A DNA stretch of 64,000 nt from Mucilaginibacter rubeus (GCF_003286415.2 NZ_CP043450.1:3472001-3536000); one strand, 5' to 3'. Shown: positions 43,391 through 54,083, counted from the first letter of the stretch. Program-made: numbers and translations. Notes: a model not told the origin generated them from the letters alone.

Positions 43391-44416
43391 TCAACCTTTC
43401 TTAAACTTCAAAGCTAATTGAGCCAGCATATCGTCATTAACGGGCTGTGCAGGCTCATCTTTCTTTTTATAAGGTTTGTTTTGATATTGTTGATTTTTGG
43501 TATGATCGGGCTTGGTATATTCTTTTTTCTGGTACTCTTGCTTTGGAGCTGCAGGCTGTTGATCGGCCGGTTTAGGCTGTGCCGCTTTGTTAGCCTGGCG
43601 TTCGGCTGTTTTCTTAGCGTTCCAGCGGGCATGGATCTCCTCAAGTTTACGTTTGGTATACAACGGGAAATCGCCCTGCATCATCCATGAATAATAGCTT
43701 GGTTCGGCAGTTAATACATCTTCTACACGTTTGCCTTTGTGCTTACCAAAGTTTATCAACTCTTCGCCCTGCTCGTTGTACACCATTCTGCCGGCAAAAT
43801 CAACAGGTTTACTCAGGTTTGTAAATACATGTAAAGCCTCAACATCGCCAACAACAGGGACTAATTTATTTCCTTTTTTATCTTCCCACTCTACGTTTTC
43901 ATAACGTTCTATCTGCGCCAGCAAAACCTCCATGGTTGCACGGGTATCAGCTTCGGCCGAGTGGGCATTTTCTATTACCTTATTGCAGTAAAATTGGTAA
44001 GCAGCCTTCAAGGTACGCTGCTCCATCTGGTGGAATATATTCTGCACATCCACAAAATGACGCGCATCCAGGTTAAAATTCACTCCCGCACGCAAAAACT
44101 CCTCCATGATCATCGGAATATCAAACTTATTGGAGTTATATCCGGCCAAATCGCTATCGCCAATAAAATCGGCAATTTCCTGGCCAAGTTCTTTAAACTG
44201 CTTTTCGTTTTGGATATGCTCGTCGTAAATACCGTGTACCAGCGACGACTCCAGCGGAATTGGGATGCCCGGGTGAACACGCCATGTTTTAACCTCCTCG
44301 CTACCATCAGGATTAAGCTTGATAACCGATATTTCAACTATGCGGTCGGCACCGATATTGGTACCAGTTGTTTCAAGATCGAAGAAAGCAAGGGGGCGTT
44401 TTAGTTTTAATTTCAT
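43391..44416 (-). CDS. DnaQ-like 3'-5' exonuclease with C-terminal DUF3820-like domain
   Basis: 341 residues. The DEDDh exonuclease domain (residues 1 to about 170) starts with LAFFDLETTGTNIGADRIVE (Asp13, Glu15), has YNSNKFDIPMIMEEF (second Asp) and HSAEADTRATMEVL (His and Asp). The next part, FGKHKGKRVEDVLTAEPSYYSWMM, looks like the DUF3820/exonuclease-X-like C-terminal module. The tail (about 275-341) is Gln/Lys/Pro-rich and disordered. It may proofread, repair or degrade DNA or RNA, but it is not an obvious replicative epsilon. Confidence 0.9.
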   Translation of the reverse strand: MKLKLKRPLAFFDLETTGTNIGADRIVEISVIKLNPDGSEEVKTWRVHPGIPIPLESSLVHGIYDEHIQNEKQFKELGQEIADFIGDSDLAGYNSNKFDIPMIMEEFLRAGVNFNLDARHFVDVQNIFHQMEQRTLKAAYQFYCNKVIENAHSAEADTRATMEVLLAQIERYENVEWEDKKGNKLVPVVGDVEALHVFTNLSKPVDFAGRMVYNEQGEELINFGKHKGKRVEDVLTAEPSYYSWMMQGDFPLYTKRKLEEIHARWNAKKTAERQANKAAQPKPADQQPAAPKQEYQKKEYTKPDHTKNQQYQNKPYKKKDEPAQPVNDDMLAQLALKFKKG

Positions 44417-44541
44417 TTGTAAGTGTTCAGAGATGCAAAGGTCGCAAATGTCCTAAAATTAATCAGCAGAATAAATTTTTTAATTTATTTAATATACCGA
44501 TTTATTATTTAATTTCATTATCCCTAATTATCACAATTTGT

Positions 44542-46515
44542 ATGAACAGATTTTTTCTTATTCTTCTGATTTTTATCGGCTTATCAAATTGGGCTTCGGC
44601 ACAGGATTTTGAAACCGGGGTAAGCAACGATGAAATTGAAATGGCCAAATATGATAAAGATCCGCAGGCCAACGCTGTTTTTTTAAATGAATTTGGCAAT
44701 ACCCGAATAGATGAATATATGGACCACATCAGGCTCATCCATACATATCACGCCAAAATTAAAATTTTTACTAAAGAAGGACTTAAGCACGGCACCATCG
44801 AAATACCGATACATAACGGCGATAACTCGGCGGAGGAAGTTAATAATGTTACCGGTTTTACTTACTATAAAGACGATAACGGTATCATCCAAAAGGCAGA
44901 ATTTGAATCTAAAAAGGTATATACGGTTAAAGATTACAAATACGGCAGCACAGTAAAATTTGCATTACCTGCGCTACGCCCGGGTTGTGTTATTGAGTTT
45001 AAATATGAACTGATCTCACCATACTGGGACCATTTCAGAGGGTGGACATTCCAGGATGATATCCCTAAAATAAACTCACAATACGAAGTACATATCCCTG
45101 GCTTCTGGAACTTTAACGCCTCAATACGTGGTGTATTGAAGCTAACCAAAAGCACATCGGAAGTGGAGCGTGAATGTTTTTCATCCGGCGGCTCAAAAGC
45201 AGACTGCTCGCATATTACTTATGATATGAAGGATATTCCTGCCTTTGTTGATGAAGACTTTATGACCGCGCGTAAAAACTTTTTATCGGCCATTTATTTT
45301 GAGCTGGTTGAGTTTACCAATCCTTATACCAGTGTTAAAACCGTAGTAACCAAAGAGTGGAGCGATGTAGACCGTCAACTAAAAATAGCCGATGAATTTG
45401 GTTCGCAGGTAAAACGCACAAGCCTGCTTAAAGAAAGAATAGCATCAGTTATAGCGGGTAAAACCGATGAGCTTGACAAAGCAAAAACCTTATATGCATG
45501 GATAAAAAGCCAGATTAAATGGAACGATTATATCGGCATTTATAGCAGCGAGGGTGAGAAAAAGGCATTAGATACTCACTCCGGAAGTATTGCTGATATC
45601 AACCTTACACTGATTACCGCCTTGAACGCAGCCGGTCTTAATGCCGAAGCCGTATTACTTTCAACCCGCGACCATGGCATGGTGAATACACTTTATCCGG
45701 TACTAACCGACTTTAACTATGTTATAGCGAGGCTAACTATTGGCGAACAAACCTACCTGCTTGATGCTACCGATCCGTTACTTTCATTCGGCTTACTGCC
45801 ACTTAAATGTATCAATGATAAAGGCCGGGTTATCAGCATGACTAAACCATCGTACTGGATGGAATTAAGCACACAGCAAAAAGCCGCAACAACGCATATG
45901 TTCGATCTTACGCTGCTTGAAAACGGTAAGCTAAAAGGCAGCATCGTGAATTATTATAAAGGTTACGATGCTTATGAGAAACGTAAAGCCATTAAAAAAT
46001 TCAATAGCATTGATGAATATGTTGAGGACTTTGACGAGAAACAACCTAAGTTAAAAGTACTTAAATCAGACATCACCAATCTCGACAGTCTTGAAAGCCC
46101 TTTAAGAGAAACTTTTGAAGTGGAGATTGACGCATTTGATAACACTAATCACGACAAGCTTGCATTTAACCCTTATTTCTGGGAAAAGCGCACTACCAAT
46201 CCGTTCAAACTTGCCGAGCGCGATTACCCTGTAGACTGGGCTTACGCTTCTGATAAACGCCTGGTTTTGATAATGCACCTGCCGGCTCAGTACACTGTTG
46301 AAACCCCGCCGCAGGTTGTAGCCTATTCTTTACCAAATAAGGGAGGCATGTTTGCCACAACGTTTGAAAACCAGGACAATAACACCTTTACATTTTCAAA
46401 CATTACACAGTTTAATAAGTCGGTTTATGATCCGGCGGAATATCCTTACTTGAAGGAGTTGTTTAATAAGATCATCCTTACCGAAAAAGGTGATATGATC
46501 TTCAAGAAAAAATAA
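44542..46515 (+). CDS. DUF3857/transglutaminase-like exported protein with degenerate active site
   Basis: The ATG at 44542 starts a signal peptide (RFFLILLIFIGLSNWASAQ); 657 residues. The N-terminal DUF3857 region runs from about 40 to 220, and a transglutaminase-like segment begins with DELDKAKTLYAWIKSQIKW. Where related proteins have GDCK with the catalytic Cys, this one reads GSIADINLTLITALNAAG (near residue 347), and the downstream His position reads FNYVIARL. The DATDP block is kept. It is thus probably non-catalytic. The stop TAA shares its last base with the ATG of the next gene (TAATG), so the two are translated together. Confidence 0.85.
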   Translation: MNRFFLILLIFIGLSNWASAQDFETGVSNDEIEMAKYDKDPQANAVFLNEFGNTRIDEYMDHIRLIHTYHAKIKIFTKEGLKHGTIEIPIHNGDNSAEEVNNVTGFTYYKDDNGIIQKAEFESKKVYTVKDYKYGSTVKFALPALRPGCVIEFKYELISPYWDHFRGWTFQDDIPKINSQYEVHIPGFWNFNASIRGVLKLTKSTSEVERECFSSGGSKADCSHITYDMKDIPAFVDEDFMTARKNFLSAIYFELVEFTNPYTSVKTVVTKEWSDVDRQLKIADEFGSQVKRTSLLKERIASVIAGKTDELDKAKTLYAWIKSQIKWNDYIGIYSSEGEKKALDTHSGSIADINLTLITALNAAGLNAEAVLLSTRDHGMVNTLYPVLTDFNYVIARLTIGEQTYLLDATDPLLSFGLLPLKCINDKGRVISMTKPSYWMELSTQQKAATTHMFDLTLLENGKLKGSIVNYYKGYDAYEKRKAIKKFNSIDEYVEDFDEKQPKLKVLKSDITNLDSLESPLRETFEVEIDAFDNTNHDKLAFNPYFWEKRTTNPFKLAERDYPVDWAYASDKRLVLIMHLPAQYTVETPPQVVAYSLPNKGGMFATTFENQDNNTFTFSNITQFNKSVYDPAEYPYLKELFNKIILTEKGDMIFKKK

Positions 46516-48425
46516 TGAAAGCATTTTTAAGTACGTTGTTTTTACTTTCGGCAATAACCTGTGTAAAAGCGCAGGACAACTATGATGTATCACTTATTTC
46601 GAAAGACCTTTTGCCTTATGCCAGTTCGGTTGTACGCAATGAAGAAATAACAACAGAGGTCCGTGACCTTGACAATGTGTTGCTCCACGTAAAAAGGGCT
46701 ATAACTGTTTTTAATAAAAACGGAGACGAGGATGTTGAAATTGGCATCTGGCATAATAAAAGCCGTATTATAAAAGATGTTAAAGGGATAATTTATAACC
46801 AGTACGGAAAGCCGGTTAGTAAATTCAGTGAAAGCGATTTTGATGATGATAACAGCCATGACGGCTTTTCTCTTTTTACCGACGTCAAAATCAAACATTA
46901 TCGCCCGTTGGTAACCGATTATCCTTACACAGTTAGCTATGAATACGATGTAAAATCCAAGCAAACACTGGAATTTCAGGACTGGCAACCTAATCCATCA
47001 ACCGGAGTTGCTGTTGAAAAAAGTTCGTATACATTTATTTCCAAACCCGATTTTAAGATCAGGTATAAAGAAGTAAATATCCCCTCCAAAGTAGTCATAG
47101 GTAGCAATAAAGACGGGCTCAAGACTTACACATGGCTGGCAGCTAATTTAAAAGCTATAAAGTACGAACCGTTTAGCCCGCTTCGCATAGCAAACCTAAG
47201 CTACGTTAAAATAGCTCCGGAGAAATTTAGCTATGGCGGCATCCCGGGCTCCTTTACCAACTGGAAAGAGCTGGGCATGTGGCAATACGAAAAGCTTAAC
47301 GCAGGCAGGCAGGTTTTATCCCCACAAACCGTAAGCCGTATGAAAGAGCTTACCGGTGATATTGCCGATCCAAAGCAAAAGGCCCGTAAAATATATGAGT
47401 ACATGCAAAGCAAAACGCACTATATCAATATTTCTATTGGTATTGGCGGTTATCAGCCTTTTCCTGCATCAGATGTTGATCAACAAAATTATGGCGATTG
47501 CAAGGCTTTAGTTAATTATACCCAGGCGCTATTTAAGGCGGTAGGTATCGATTCATATTACTGTGTGGTTGAGGCGGGCAGCGCCAAGGTGGGTATGTTT
47601 CCTGACTTTGCCAGTATGGATCAGGGTAACCATGTTATTTTGTGCCTGCCTTTTAAAAGCGATACCACATTTTTAGAGTGTACCAATCAAAACATGCCTT
47701 TTGGCTTTTTAGGCGACTTTACCGATGATCGTCTCGTATTTGCCTGTACGCCGGAAGGGGGCAAACTGATACATACACCAAAGTATACCGCCCAGGCTAA
47801 CATGGAGCAGCGCACCGCCGCATTTACTATTGCCGACGACGGCGGCCTTAAAGGTTCAATCACCACTAACTTTAAAGGAGCCAATTATGAAGACCGTGAC
47901 CATGTAATTTATGAATCGGCAAAAGAGCAGGTAAAGGACCTCAAAAAGATTTACCCGATAAACAACCTCGAAATTGAAAGCGCTGATCTGAAACAGTTTA
48001 AAACCGCACAACCATATACCACCGAAAATCTGAAGATCTCGGCAAGTGATTATGGGTCTGTAGCCGACGGAAAGATCATTTTTCTGGCCAATCCTGTCAA
48101 TAGGTTAAATACCCCGCTGCGTGAGGTCCGTAACCGCCGTAATGATGTTTACATTAACAGAGGGTACACCGACGAGGATGAGATCACCTATACCCTGCCT
48201 GCGGGCTATAAAGTTGATACCAGGCCAAAAAAGGTTAGCATTGAAAAATCGTTCGGCAAATTTGAATCAAGCACAACGGTAAACGGGAATAAATTGATTT
48301 ATAGCCGCAAAATGCAGCTTATTGATGGCACCTATAGCAAAGATACCTACCAGGCACTTGTAGATTTTTATCAATCAATAGCCGATGCTGATCATGATAA
48401 TGTAACCCTTATTAAAGGTAACTAA
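46515..48425 (+). CDS. DUF3857/transglutaminase-like exported protein with intact Cys-His
   Basis: 636 residues, start overlapping the stop of its paralog by one base. Signal peptide: KAFLSTLFLLSAITCVKAQ. DUF3857 covers about 35-240; the transglutaminase core has GDCKALVNYTQALFKAVGI with Cys329, GNHVILCLPF with His373, and FLECTNQ with Glu388 at the third position. The beta-rich C-terminus covers about 420-636. The proteins are exported, likely periplasmic; the peptide or glycan substrate is unknown. It is a paralog of the preceding gene, presumably by duplication, with catalysis kept in this copy only. Confidence 0.87.
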   Translation: MKAFLSTLFLLSAITCVKAQDNYDVSLISKDLLPYASSVVRNEEITTEVRDLDNVLLHVKRAITVFNKNGDEDVEIGIWHNKSRIIKDVKGIIYNQYGKPVSKFSESDFDDDNSHDGFSLFTDVKIKHYRPLVTDYPYTVSYEYDVKSKQTLEFQDWQPNPSTGVAVEKSSYTFISKPDFKIRYKEVNIPSKVVIGSNKDGLKTYTWLAANLKAIKYEPFSPLRIANLSYVKIAPEKFSYGGIPGSFTNWKELGMWQYEKLNAGRQVLSPQTVSRMKELTGDIADPKQKARKIYEYMQSKTHYINISIGIGGYQPFPASDVDQQNYGDCKALVNYTQALFKAVGIDSYYCVVEAGSAKVGMFPDFASMDQGNHVILCLPFKSDTTFLECTNQNMPFGFLGDFTDDRLVFACTPEGGKLIHTPKYTAQANMEQRTAAFTIADDGGLKGSITTNFKGANYEDRDHVIYESAKEQVKDLKKIYPINNLEIESADLKQFKTAQPYTTENLKISASDYGSVADGKIIFLANPVNRLNTPLREVRNRRNDVYINRGYTDEDEITYTLPAGYKVDTRPKKVSIEKSFGKFESSTTVNGNKLIYSRKMQLIDGTYSKDTYQALVDFYQSIADADHDNVTLIKGN

Positions 48426-48540
48426 ATATTACAATGCCAAGGATAATGCCCAACACCATAATCACGTAAAGCATGATCTCGGTACCGGCAAAGCGTTTGT
48501 ATTTAGTCCAGAATGAGTAATCGTCTTTTTTATCGGCCAT
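48412..48540 (-). CDS. 42-residue single-pass membrane protein
   Basis: An ATG at 48540 opens a 42-codon frame: polar N-terminus MADKKDDYSFWTKYKRFAGT, then one membrane helix (EIMLYVIMVLGIILGIVIFS). The C-terminal 14 bases overlap the convergent DUF3857 gene. Length, charge pattern (positive inside) and codon use look real. It lies upstream of the NlpC/P60 gene on the same strand, which begins 612 bases further along the plus coordinate. Function is unknown; homologs of such tiny proteins are commonly left unannotated. Confidence 0.6.
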   Translation of the reverse strand: MADKKDDYSFWTKYKRFAGTEIMLYVIMVLGIILGIVIFSYL

Positions 48541-48585
48541 GATGGCGCAAAATTATTGAAATTGCGGTATAATTTCCGGGAGTAT

Positions 48586-49152
48586 TTAGTTCATGCTGGT
48601 GGTAACATTTTCTATTGAACCGGCCCTTGAGAAGTATTTATACAACGAGGGATCGCGAAGTTTTACAATGATCACCCCACGGCGTGAACTGGCGTGTACC
48701 ACATAGCCATTCTGAAGGTATACGCCTACATGGCTGAACTGCTTACCGTCGAAATCAAAAAATACCAGGTCGCCTTCCTTTAACTCATCCTCGTATTTGC
48801 GTTTTATTACGGTGATCTGCTTGCTGGTCATACGGGGAATGGTGATACCATAAACTTGTTGCTCCAGTAAAAAAGTTAACCCGGAACAATCAACTCCGTC
48901 TTTATCAAGACCGCCGAACTTATAAGGCGTACCCATCCACTGATCAATAAAGGCATAAAGGCGGCCATTTTGAATATCCCCCCTGCTTACCCCCATAATT
49001 TCGGAATATTTTGAGGCGACATCAGGTGAAGGATTGACCACCTCACCCGGCTGGCCGCGCATTGCGGCCTTACGCGAGTGACATGAACTTAATATAAATG
49101 GGGAAAGGAAAAATATAAACAAATAAAAACTACGGCGCAGGTATATGCTCAT
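48586..49152 (-). CDS. NlpC/P60 (C40) cell-wall endopeptidase lipoprotein
   Basis: 188 residues. Lipoprotein signal YLFIFFLSPFILSSC with lipid-attached Cys24. The C40 domain covers about 60-180: Cys89 in GVDCSGLTFLLEQ, His141 in FSHVGVYLQNGY, and His153 in VVHASS form the catalytic triad. It cleaves the D-Glu/diamino-acid link in peptidoglycan stem peptides, and is anchored to the membrane. It lies between the small membrane protein gene and the mutS region. Confidence 0.93.
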   Translation of the reverse strand: MSIYLRRSFYLFIFFLSPFILSSCHSRKAAMRGQPGEVVNPSPDVASKYSEIMGVSRGDIQNGRLYAFIDQWMGTPYKFGGLDKDGVDCSGLTFLLEQQVYGITIPRMTSKQITVIKRKYEDELKEGDLVFFDFDGKQFSHVGVYLQNGYVVHASSRRGVIIVKLRDPSLYKYFSRAGSIENVTTSMN

Positions 49153-49233
49153 GAAGTAAAATTAGCTTTAAAGTTTATTGCTGTGATACAGATGTTTTTA
49201 ACATATCAACATGATGTGGATGCGCAGATATGT

Positions 49234-49408
49234 AGATTTCAGATGTGCATATGTTGGAAACAAATCTTCTCTTCCCCTGTTCGTCATTGCGAGGCACGAA
49301 GCAATCCCGAAAAGCAGAGCAGCCATGCAAGTTTCTCTGTATAGTTCGGGATTGCTTCGTGCCTCGCAATGACGCTTTTTCGTCTGCACATTTGCACATC
49401 TGAAATCT
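49234..49408. repeat. Nested inverted repeats downstream of mutS
   Basis: Inner arms are perfect over 30 bases (49282-49311 and 49345-49374; arm core CATTGCGAGGCACGAAGC), with a 33-base loop. Outer arms AGATTTCAGATGTGCA (49234-49249) and TGCACATCTGAAATCT (49393-49408) are perfect over 16 bases. The GTCATTGCGAGGCACGAAGCA-type element is a widespread intergenic repeat. It lies just after the mutS stop at 49419 and may also act as its terminator. Confidence 0.9.
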
Positions 49409-49418
49409 GCACAAACCA

Positions 49419-52028
49419 TCAGCTCTTCACCACACGCTGTATCTCATCCAGTTTCATCAGCGCTTCAACCGGGGTAAGTGTGTTAACATCGAGGTTATTC
49501 AGGGTATCGCGGATTTTTACCAGTACAGGGTCATCTATCGAAAACATCTGCATTTGTACAGCTTGTTTCTGCACCTTGCGGATACTTTCTTTGATATGTT
49601 CGCCACCGGTGCGCTCGTTTTCCAGTTTCTTTAAGATTTCATTAGCACGGGAAAGTACTTTTGATGGCATGCCGGCTAATTTAGCTACGTGAATACCAAA
49701 GCTATGCTCGCTGCCGCCGGGTACCAGTTTACGCAAAAAGATGATCTGCTGACCAACCTCTTTTACCGACACATTAAAGTTTTTAATGCGGTTAAACGAA
49801 TTACTGAGTTCGTTCAACTCATGATAATGCGTAGCAAAAAGCGTTTTAGCCCTCGCGGCCGGATGATTATGCAAATACTCGGCAATTGACCAGGCAATAG
49901 AGATACCATCATAGGTTGATGTACCACGACCAATCTCATCAAGCAGGATCAGGCTCCTGTCGCTCAGGTTATTGAGGATACTGGCTGTTTCGTTCATCTC
50001 CACCATGAACGTCGATTCGCCGGATGAAAGGTTATCCGATGCGCCTACCCTTGTAAAGATCTTGTCCACCAACCCAATTGTTGCAGCCTTAGCAGGTACA
50101 AAACAGCCCATCTGGGCCATCAGTACAATTAAACCGGTTTGCCTTAACAGGGCCGATTTACCTGCCATGTTGGGACCTGTAATAATGATGATCTGCTGGG
50201 TTTCCGAATCGAGGTATACGCTGTTGGTAATGTATTCCTCGCCTATCGGCAGGTTCTTCTCAATAACCGGGTGGCGGCCGCCGGCAATATCAAGTACTTT
50301 ACTTTCGTTTATCTCCGGTTTTACGTAGTAGTTTTTAATGGAAATGGTGGCGAAGTTGAGCAATACATCCAAACGGGCTATAAGCTGGGCATTAAGCTGG
50401 ATAGGTTTGATATATTCGGCAAGCGAATACAGCAAATCGTTATACAATTGCGTTTCAAGTGCCAGGATCTTTTCTTCGGCGCCTAAAATCTGCTCTTCGT
50501 ATTCTTTAAGCTCGGGAGTTATATAACGCTCGGCGTTAACCAGGGTTTGCTTACGGATCCATTCGGTGGGTACCTTATCGCGGTGACTATGTGTAACCTC
50601 CAGGTAGTAGCCAAATACGTTGTTAAACGATACTTTAAGTGATGGAATTCCGGTTAACTCGGCTTCGCGTTTCTGAATCTCCAGCAGGTAGCCTTTGCCC
50701 CCAAAAGCGATCTTGCGCAACCGGTCAAGCTCTTCATTAATCCCCTCGTTCATCACCGAACCTTTTACCAGCATTACCGGCGGCTCGGGATTCAATTCGC
50801 GCTCTATCTTCTCACAGATCAGCGTGCATGGATTTAACTGCTCACCTATGGCACGCAACGGTGCACTTTCCGATGATTCGGCTATGCGCTTGATGTACGA
50901 TATGGCTGTTAAGGCTTTCTTCAATTGGCAAACCTCACGCGGATTGGCTTTTTGCAAACCTATTTTTGAAATAAGCCTTTCCAGATCACCTATCTGGCGC
51001 AGGTATTGCAATAACTCTTCCCTTAAATCTTCGTTTGCAATCAGGTATTCAACCACGCCCAAACGATCATTAATGGCTTTGATCTGCTTTAATGGCATCA
51101 CAATCCAGCGGCGCAGCAAACGCGCTCCCATTGGTGAACAGGTATGATCAAGCACATCAACCAGGGTCATGGCATTTTCATTGGCCGAACCTACTAATTC
51201 CAGGTTACGGATGCTGAACCTGTCGAGCCAAAGGTACCTGTCTTCCTCTATCCTGCTGATTGCAGAAATGTGCCCAAGATTACGGTGTTCGGTTTCATTA
51301 AGATAATGTATGGCAACACCGGCAGCAATAATGCCTAAATTCAGTTTATCGATACCAAAACCCTTTAGCGATTTAACGCCGAAATGCTTAAGCAACGTTT
51401 CATTAGCGTAATCGCCGCTGTACGGCCATTCATCAAGGGCATAAGTATAAAAGCGGTCGCCATAGGTATCCTTAAAATCGCGGGTACGACTTTTAGGATA
51501 GATTACCTCACTTGGCGAAAAGCTTTGCAGCAGCTTGTCAATATAATCGCTGTTACCCTGCGCGGTCATGAACTCGCCGGTCGAAATATCTATGAGGGCA
51601 ATGCCGATGCTGTTTTTTTCAAAATGCAGCGAGGCCAGGTAGTTATTGCTCTTTTGCTGCAGGATATTATCGTTAGTAGCTACACCGGGTGTAACCAACT
51701 CGGTTACGCCACGCTTAACAATGGTTTTGGTAGTTTTAGGATCTTCCAGCTGATCGCAGATGGCCACACGCTGTCCTGCCCTTACCAGTTTAGGTAGATA
51801 CGTATCCAGTGAATGGTGCGGAAAACCGGCAAGCTCAATATGTGTAGCGGCGCCGTTTGCCCGGCGGGTTAGTACTATGCCCAAAATGCCGGCAGCCTTT
51901 ACGGCGTCTTCGCCAAATGTTTCATAAAAATCGCCCACCCTAAACAGCAGCAAAGCACCAGGGTACTTTACTTTGATAGCATTATATTGCTGCATTAAGG
52001 GGGTTTCTTTGGTAGTATCTTTAGCCAA
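49419..52028 (-). CDS. mutS: DNA mismatch repair protein MutS
   Basis: 869 residues, full length. The N-terminal mismatch-binding motif is visible as [16 protein letters not shown] (the Phe-x-Glu wedge), and the ABC-type ATPase near the C-terminus has [16 protein letters not shown] (Walker A), [16 protein letters not shown] (Walker B and signature) and [13 protein letters not shown]. It binds mispairs and recruits MutL, which is not in this window. A long inverted repeat lies directly downstream. Confidence 0.97.
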   Translation of the reverse strand: MAKDTTKETPLMQQYNAIKVKYPGALLLFRVGDFYETFGEDAVKAAGILGIVLTRRANGAATHIELAGFPHHSLDTYLPKLVRAGQRVAICDQLEDPKTTKTIVKRGVTELVTPGVATNDNILQQKSNNYLASLHFEKNSIGIALIDISTGEFMTAQGNSDYIDKLLQSFSPSEVIYPKSRTRDFKDTYGDRFYTYALDEWPYSGDYANETLLKHFGVKSLKGFGIDKLNLGIIAAGVAIHYLNETEHRNLGHISAISRIEEDRYLWLDRFSIRNLELVGSANENAMTLVDVLDHTCSPMGARLLRRWIVMPLKQIKAINDRLGVVEYLIANEDLREELLQYLRQIGDLERLISKIGLQKANPREVCQLKKALTAISYIKRIAESSESAPLRAIGEQLNPCTLICEKIERELNPEPPVMLVKGSVMNEGINEELDRLRKIAFGGKGYLLEIQKREAELTGIPSLKVSFNNVFGYYLEVTHSHRDKVPTEWIRKQTLVNAERYITPELKEYEEQILGAEEKILALETQLYNDLLYSLAEYIKPIQLNAQLIARLDVLLNFATISIKNYYVKPEINESKVLDIAGGRHPVIEKNLPIGEEYITNSVYLDSETQQIIIITGPNMAGKSALLRQTGLIVLMAQMGCFVPAKAATIGLVDKIFTRVGASDNLSSGESTFMVEMNETASILNNLSDRSLILLDEIGRGTSTYDGISIAWSIAEYLHNHPAARAKTLFATHYHELNELSNSFNRIKNFNVSVKEVGQQIIFLRKLVPGGSEHSFGIHVAKLAGMPSKVLSRANEILKKLENERTGGEHIKESIRKVQKQAVQMQMFSIDDPVLVKIRDTLNNLDVNTLTPVEALMKLDEIQRVVKS

Positions 52029-52148
52029 GCGGTTACTCCTTCTGTTAATCGGGTAAAGTTAATGCATTGCCAGGTGTTTTAGGGCATTGTTGAAAAGTTG
52101 GGCTGGTGTGGAATATGCAGGTAAATCGAAGAATATACCTATTAATTA

Positions 52149-54083
52149 CTATTTCGCCACCAACTTCCCGTTCACAATCCTGTCTGCATAATCCTGGATC
52201 AGGGCTTTGCAGTCCTGCATACCTTTTTGCATTTCGGCGTTAGGTTGTGCGGTCATCAGGTTTTTTTCCAACCCTTTATCGCTCACATCAAAAATGCCGG
52301 TGAAGTTTTTACCGTCGAACAAGTAAGTATAATTCCCCTGCATAAACTGGTAAATATTACCCGTTGAATTGATCACTTTGGGCTGTTCATCGGGCAAATT
52401 ACTTACAAGGCTCCTACCCCATGACCTGAAGGGTTTGTTATAACCTATGAGGTCAACAACTGTTGGGTAAATATCCATTTGCGAAGCCAGATCGGTACGT
52501 ACACCTTTTAAGTTATAGGCGTTATTGGCACTATAAAAAAGGATAGGCACGGCAAAGCGGTTAACCTGCTTACTGTATTCGGGATAATATGTCTGACTGG
52601 TATGATCAGCAGTGATCACAAAAATGGTATTATTGAACCATGGCTGTATTTTGGCATAGTTAAAAAAGATTCGCAAAGCATTATCCGTATACTGAACACA
52701 TTTGTCGATAGCCAGCGGCCCTCCTTTAAACCTTGCTTTATACTTTTCGGGCAACTGGTAAGGATCATGCGACGACAGGGTGAAAAGTGTGGCCATAAAG
52801 GGCTGCTGTTGCGTGCTAAGCGTGCGGCCCATAAACGGCAAAAAGTGCTCGTCCCAAATACCCCAGATACCGTCAAAGTCTTTGTCATCATTATACTCGG
52901 TACGGCCGTAATAATGCTGGTATCCTAAAATACTGCCAAAACCCTGAAAACCCATCGAACCGTTAGCGGCACCATGGAAGAAAGAGGTTTCATACCCCAT
53001 ACTATCACAAATGGATACCACCGACTGGATTTTTTGCTTGGCGTAAGGTGATGATGTAAACGCATTCTGAAACGAAGGAATACCCGCTATTACCGACGAC
53101 ACCGCATGAATAGATTGCCTGCCCGTTGCATAAGCGTTGGTAAATATCAGGCTGCTATTGGATAATGAATCTAAAAACGGTGTATATGATTTAAAGCCCG
53201 GTATATTAACATCGCGGTTCATGCTGCCCCAATATTCGCGGGCCATACTTTCCAATATAATGATCACCACATTGGGTTTATTAACAGGTTTTGTACTATA
53301 CTGCTTTATGGGCTTTATGTTTGTGTTAATGTAGGCTTCATCTGCCCAATGCTGAAGCTTATAATTGTTGGTACCCAGTGTGCGGAAAATAGCGAATGGT
53401 GTATTTAACACGATATCGCCCTGGTTAGGTACCGTGATATGTTTATAGGCATCAACCATATTAATCGGCCTGGTGCTATGTGCAAAATCGCCACGAATCC
53501 CACCAATAACCAATGCAAGGATCAGCAGAAAAGAAACTACAGATGATGAGAAATATACTTTCTTATCAGTCACCTTTGCAGGTTTCAATTTTACACGTCC
53601 ATACAGCCAGATCCAGCAAACAGCGCATAATATAAATATGAATACTACATACCAATAGGCTTCAGAAAAATGAGTGAACAATAGTTTCTTGTTATTCTCG
53701 TCGGCAAGTACATCAAGTGTAGCTTTGGTTGAACGCACCTGGCTAAAGCGGTAGTAAATAATATCAACAAAGTTGGTTGCGTACGCGAGCAAATTGGTAA
53801 CAAAGTACAGGATCGCCATCCCCTTTTGAAACTTCGGCTGGGTATTAATTGTTAGCGGCAAAACGCTAAGCAAAATAAACAGGCTATTGATGTAAAGCAG
53901 CGCGGTAGTATCAAAGGCCATACCGTAATAACATAACCTAAGCAATGCCCAGGAGCTATCAACAGCAAACAGGTGTGTATTAAATGCAAAGAATAGCACC
54001 CTCGCAATAAAATAAAACAAATACCCCAAAAACAGCCTGTATAAAAGCACTTTATATTCGGCCAACCTTAATTTACTTTCCAT
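52149..54083 (-). CDS. LtaS/OpgB-like phosphoglycerol transferase or sulfatase-fold membrane enzyme
   Basis: The ATG at 54083 (MESKLRLAEYK) is preferred to a GTG three codons earlier. 644 residues. Five N-terminal membrane helices (about residues 10-180), then an extracytoplasmic alkaline-phosphatase-fold domain: NVVIIILESMAREYWG (metal Glu), YATGRQSIHAVSSVIAGIP (nucleophile region), and VITADHTSQTY (metal ligands). Family members transfer phosphoglycerol from phosphatidylglycerol or phosphoethanolamine to glycans or lipids. Bacteroidota lack lipoteichoic acid, so the acceptor is unknown. Confidence 0.87.
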   Translation of the reverse strand: MESKLRLAEYKVLLYRLFLGYLFYFIARVLFFAFNTHLFAVDSSWALLRLCYYGMAFDTTALLYINSLFILLSVLPLTINTQPKFQKGMAILYFVTNLLAYATNFVDIIYYRFSQVRSTKATLDVLADENNKKLLFTHFSEAYWYVVFIFILCAVCWIWLYGRVKLKPAKVTDKKVYFSSSVVSFLLILALVIGGIRGDFAHSTRPINMVDAYKHITVPNQGDIVLNTPFAIFRTLGTNNYKLQHWADEAYINTNIKPIKQYSTKPVNKPNVVIIILESMAREYWGSMNRDVNIPGFKSYTPFLDSLSNSSLIFTNAYATGRQSIHAVSSVIAGIPSFQNAFTSSPYAKQKIQSVVSICDSMGYETSFFHGAANGSMGFQGFGSILGYQHYYGRTEYNDDKDFDGIWGIWDEHFLPFMGRTLSTQQQPFMATLFTLSSHDPYQLPEKYKARFKGGPLAIDKCVQYTDNALRIFFNYAKIQPWFNNTIFVITADHTSQTYYPEYSKQVNRFAVPILFYSANNAYNLKGVRTDLASQMDIYPTVVDLIGYNKPFRSWGRSLVSNLPDEQPKVINSTGNIYQFMQGNYTYLFDGKNFTGIFDVSDKGLEKNLMTAQPNAEMQKGMQDCKALIQDYADRIVNGKLVAK

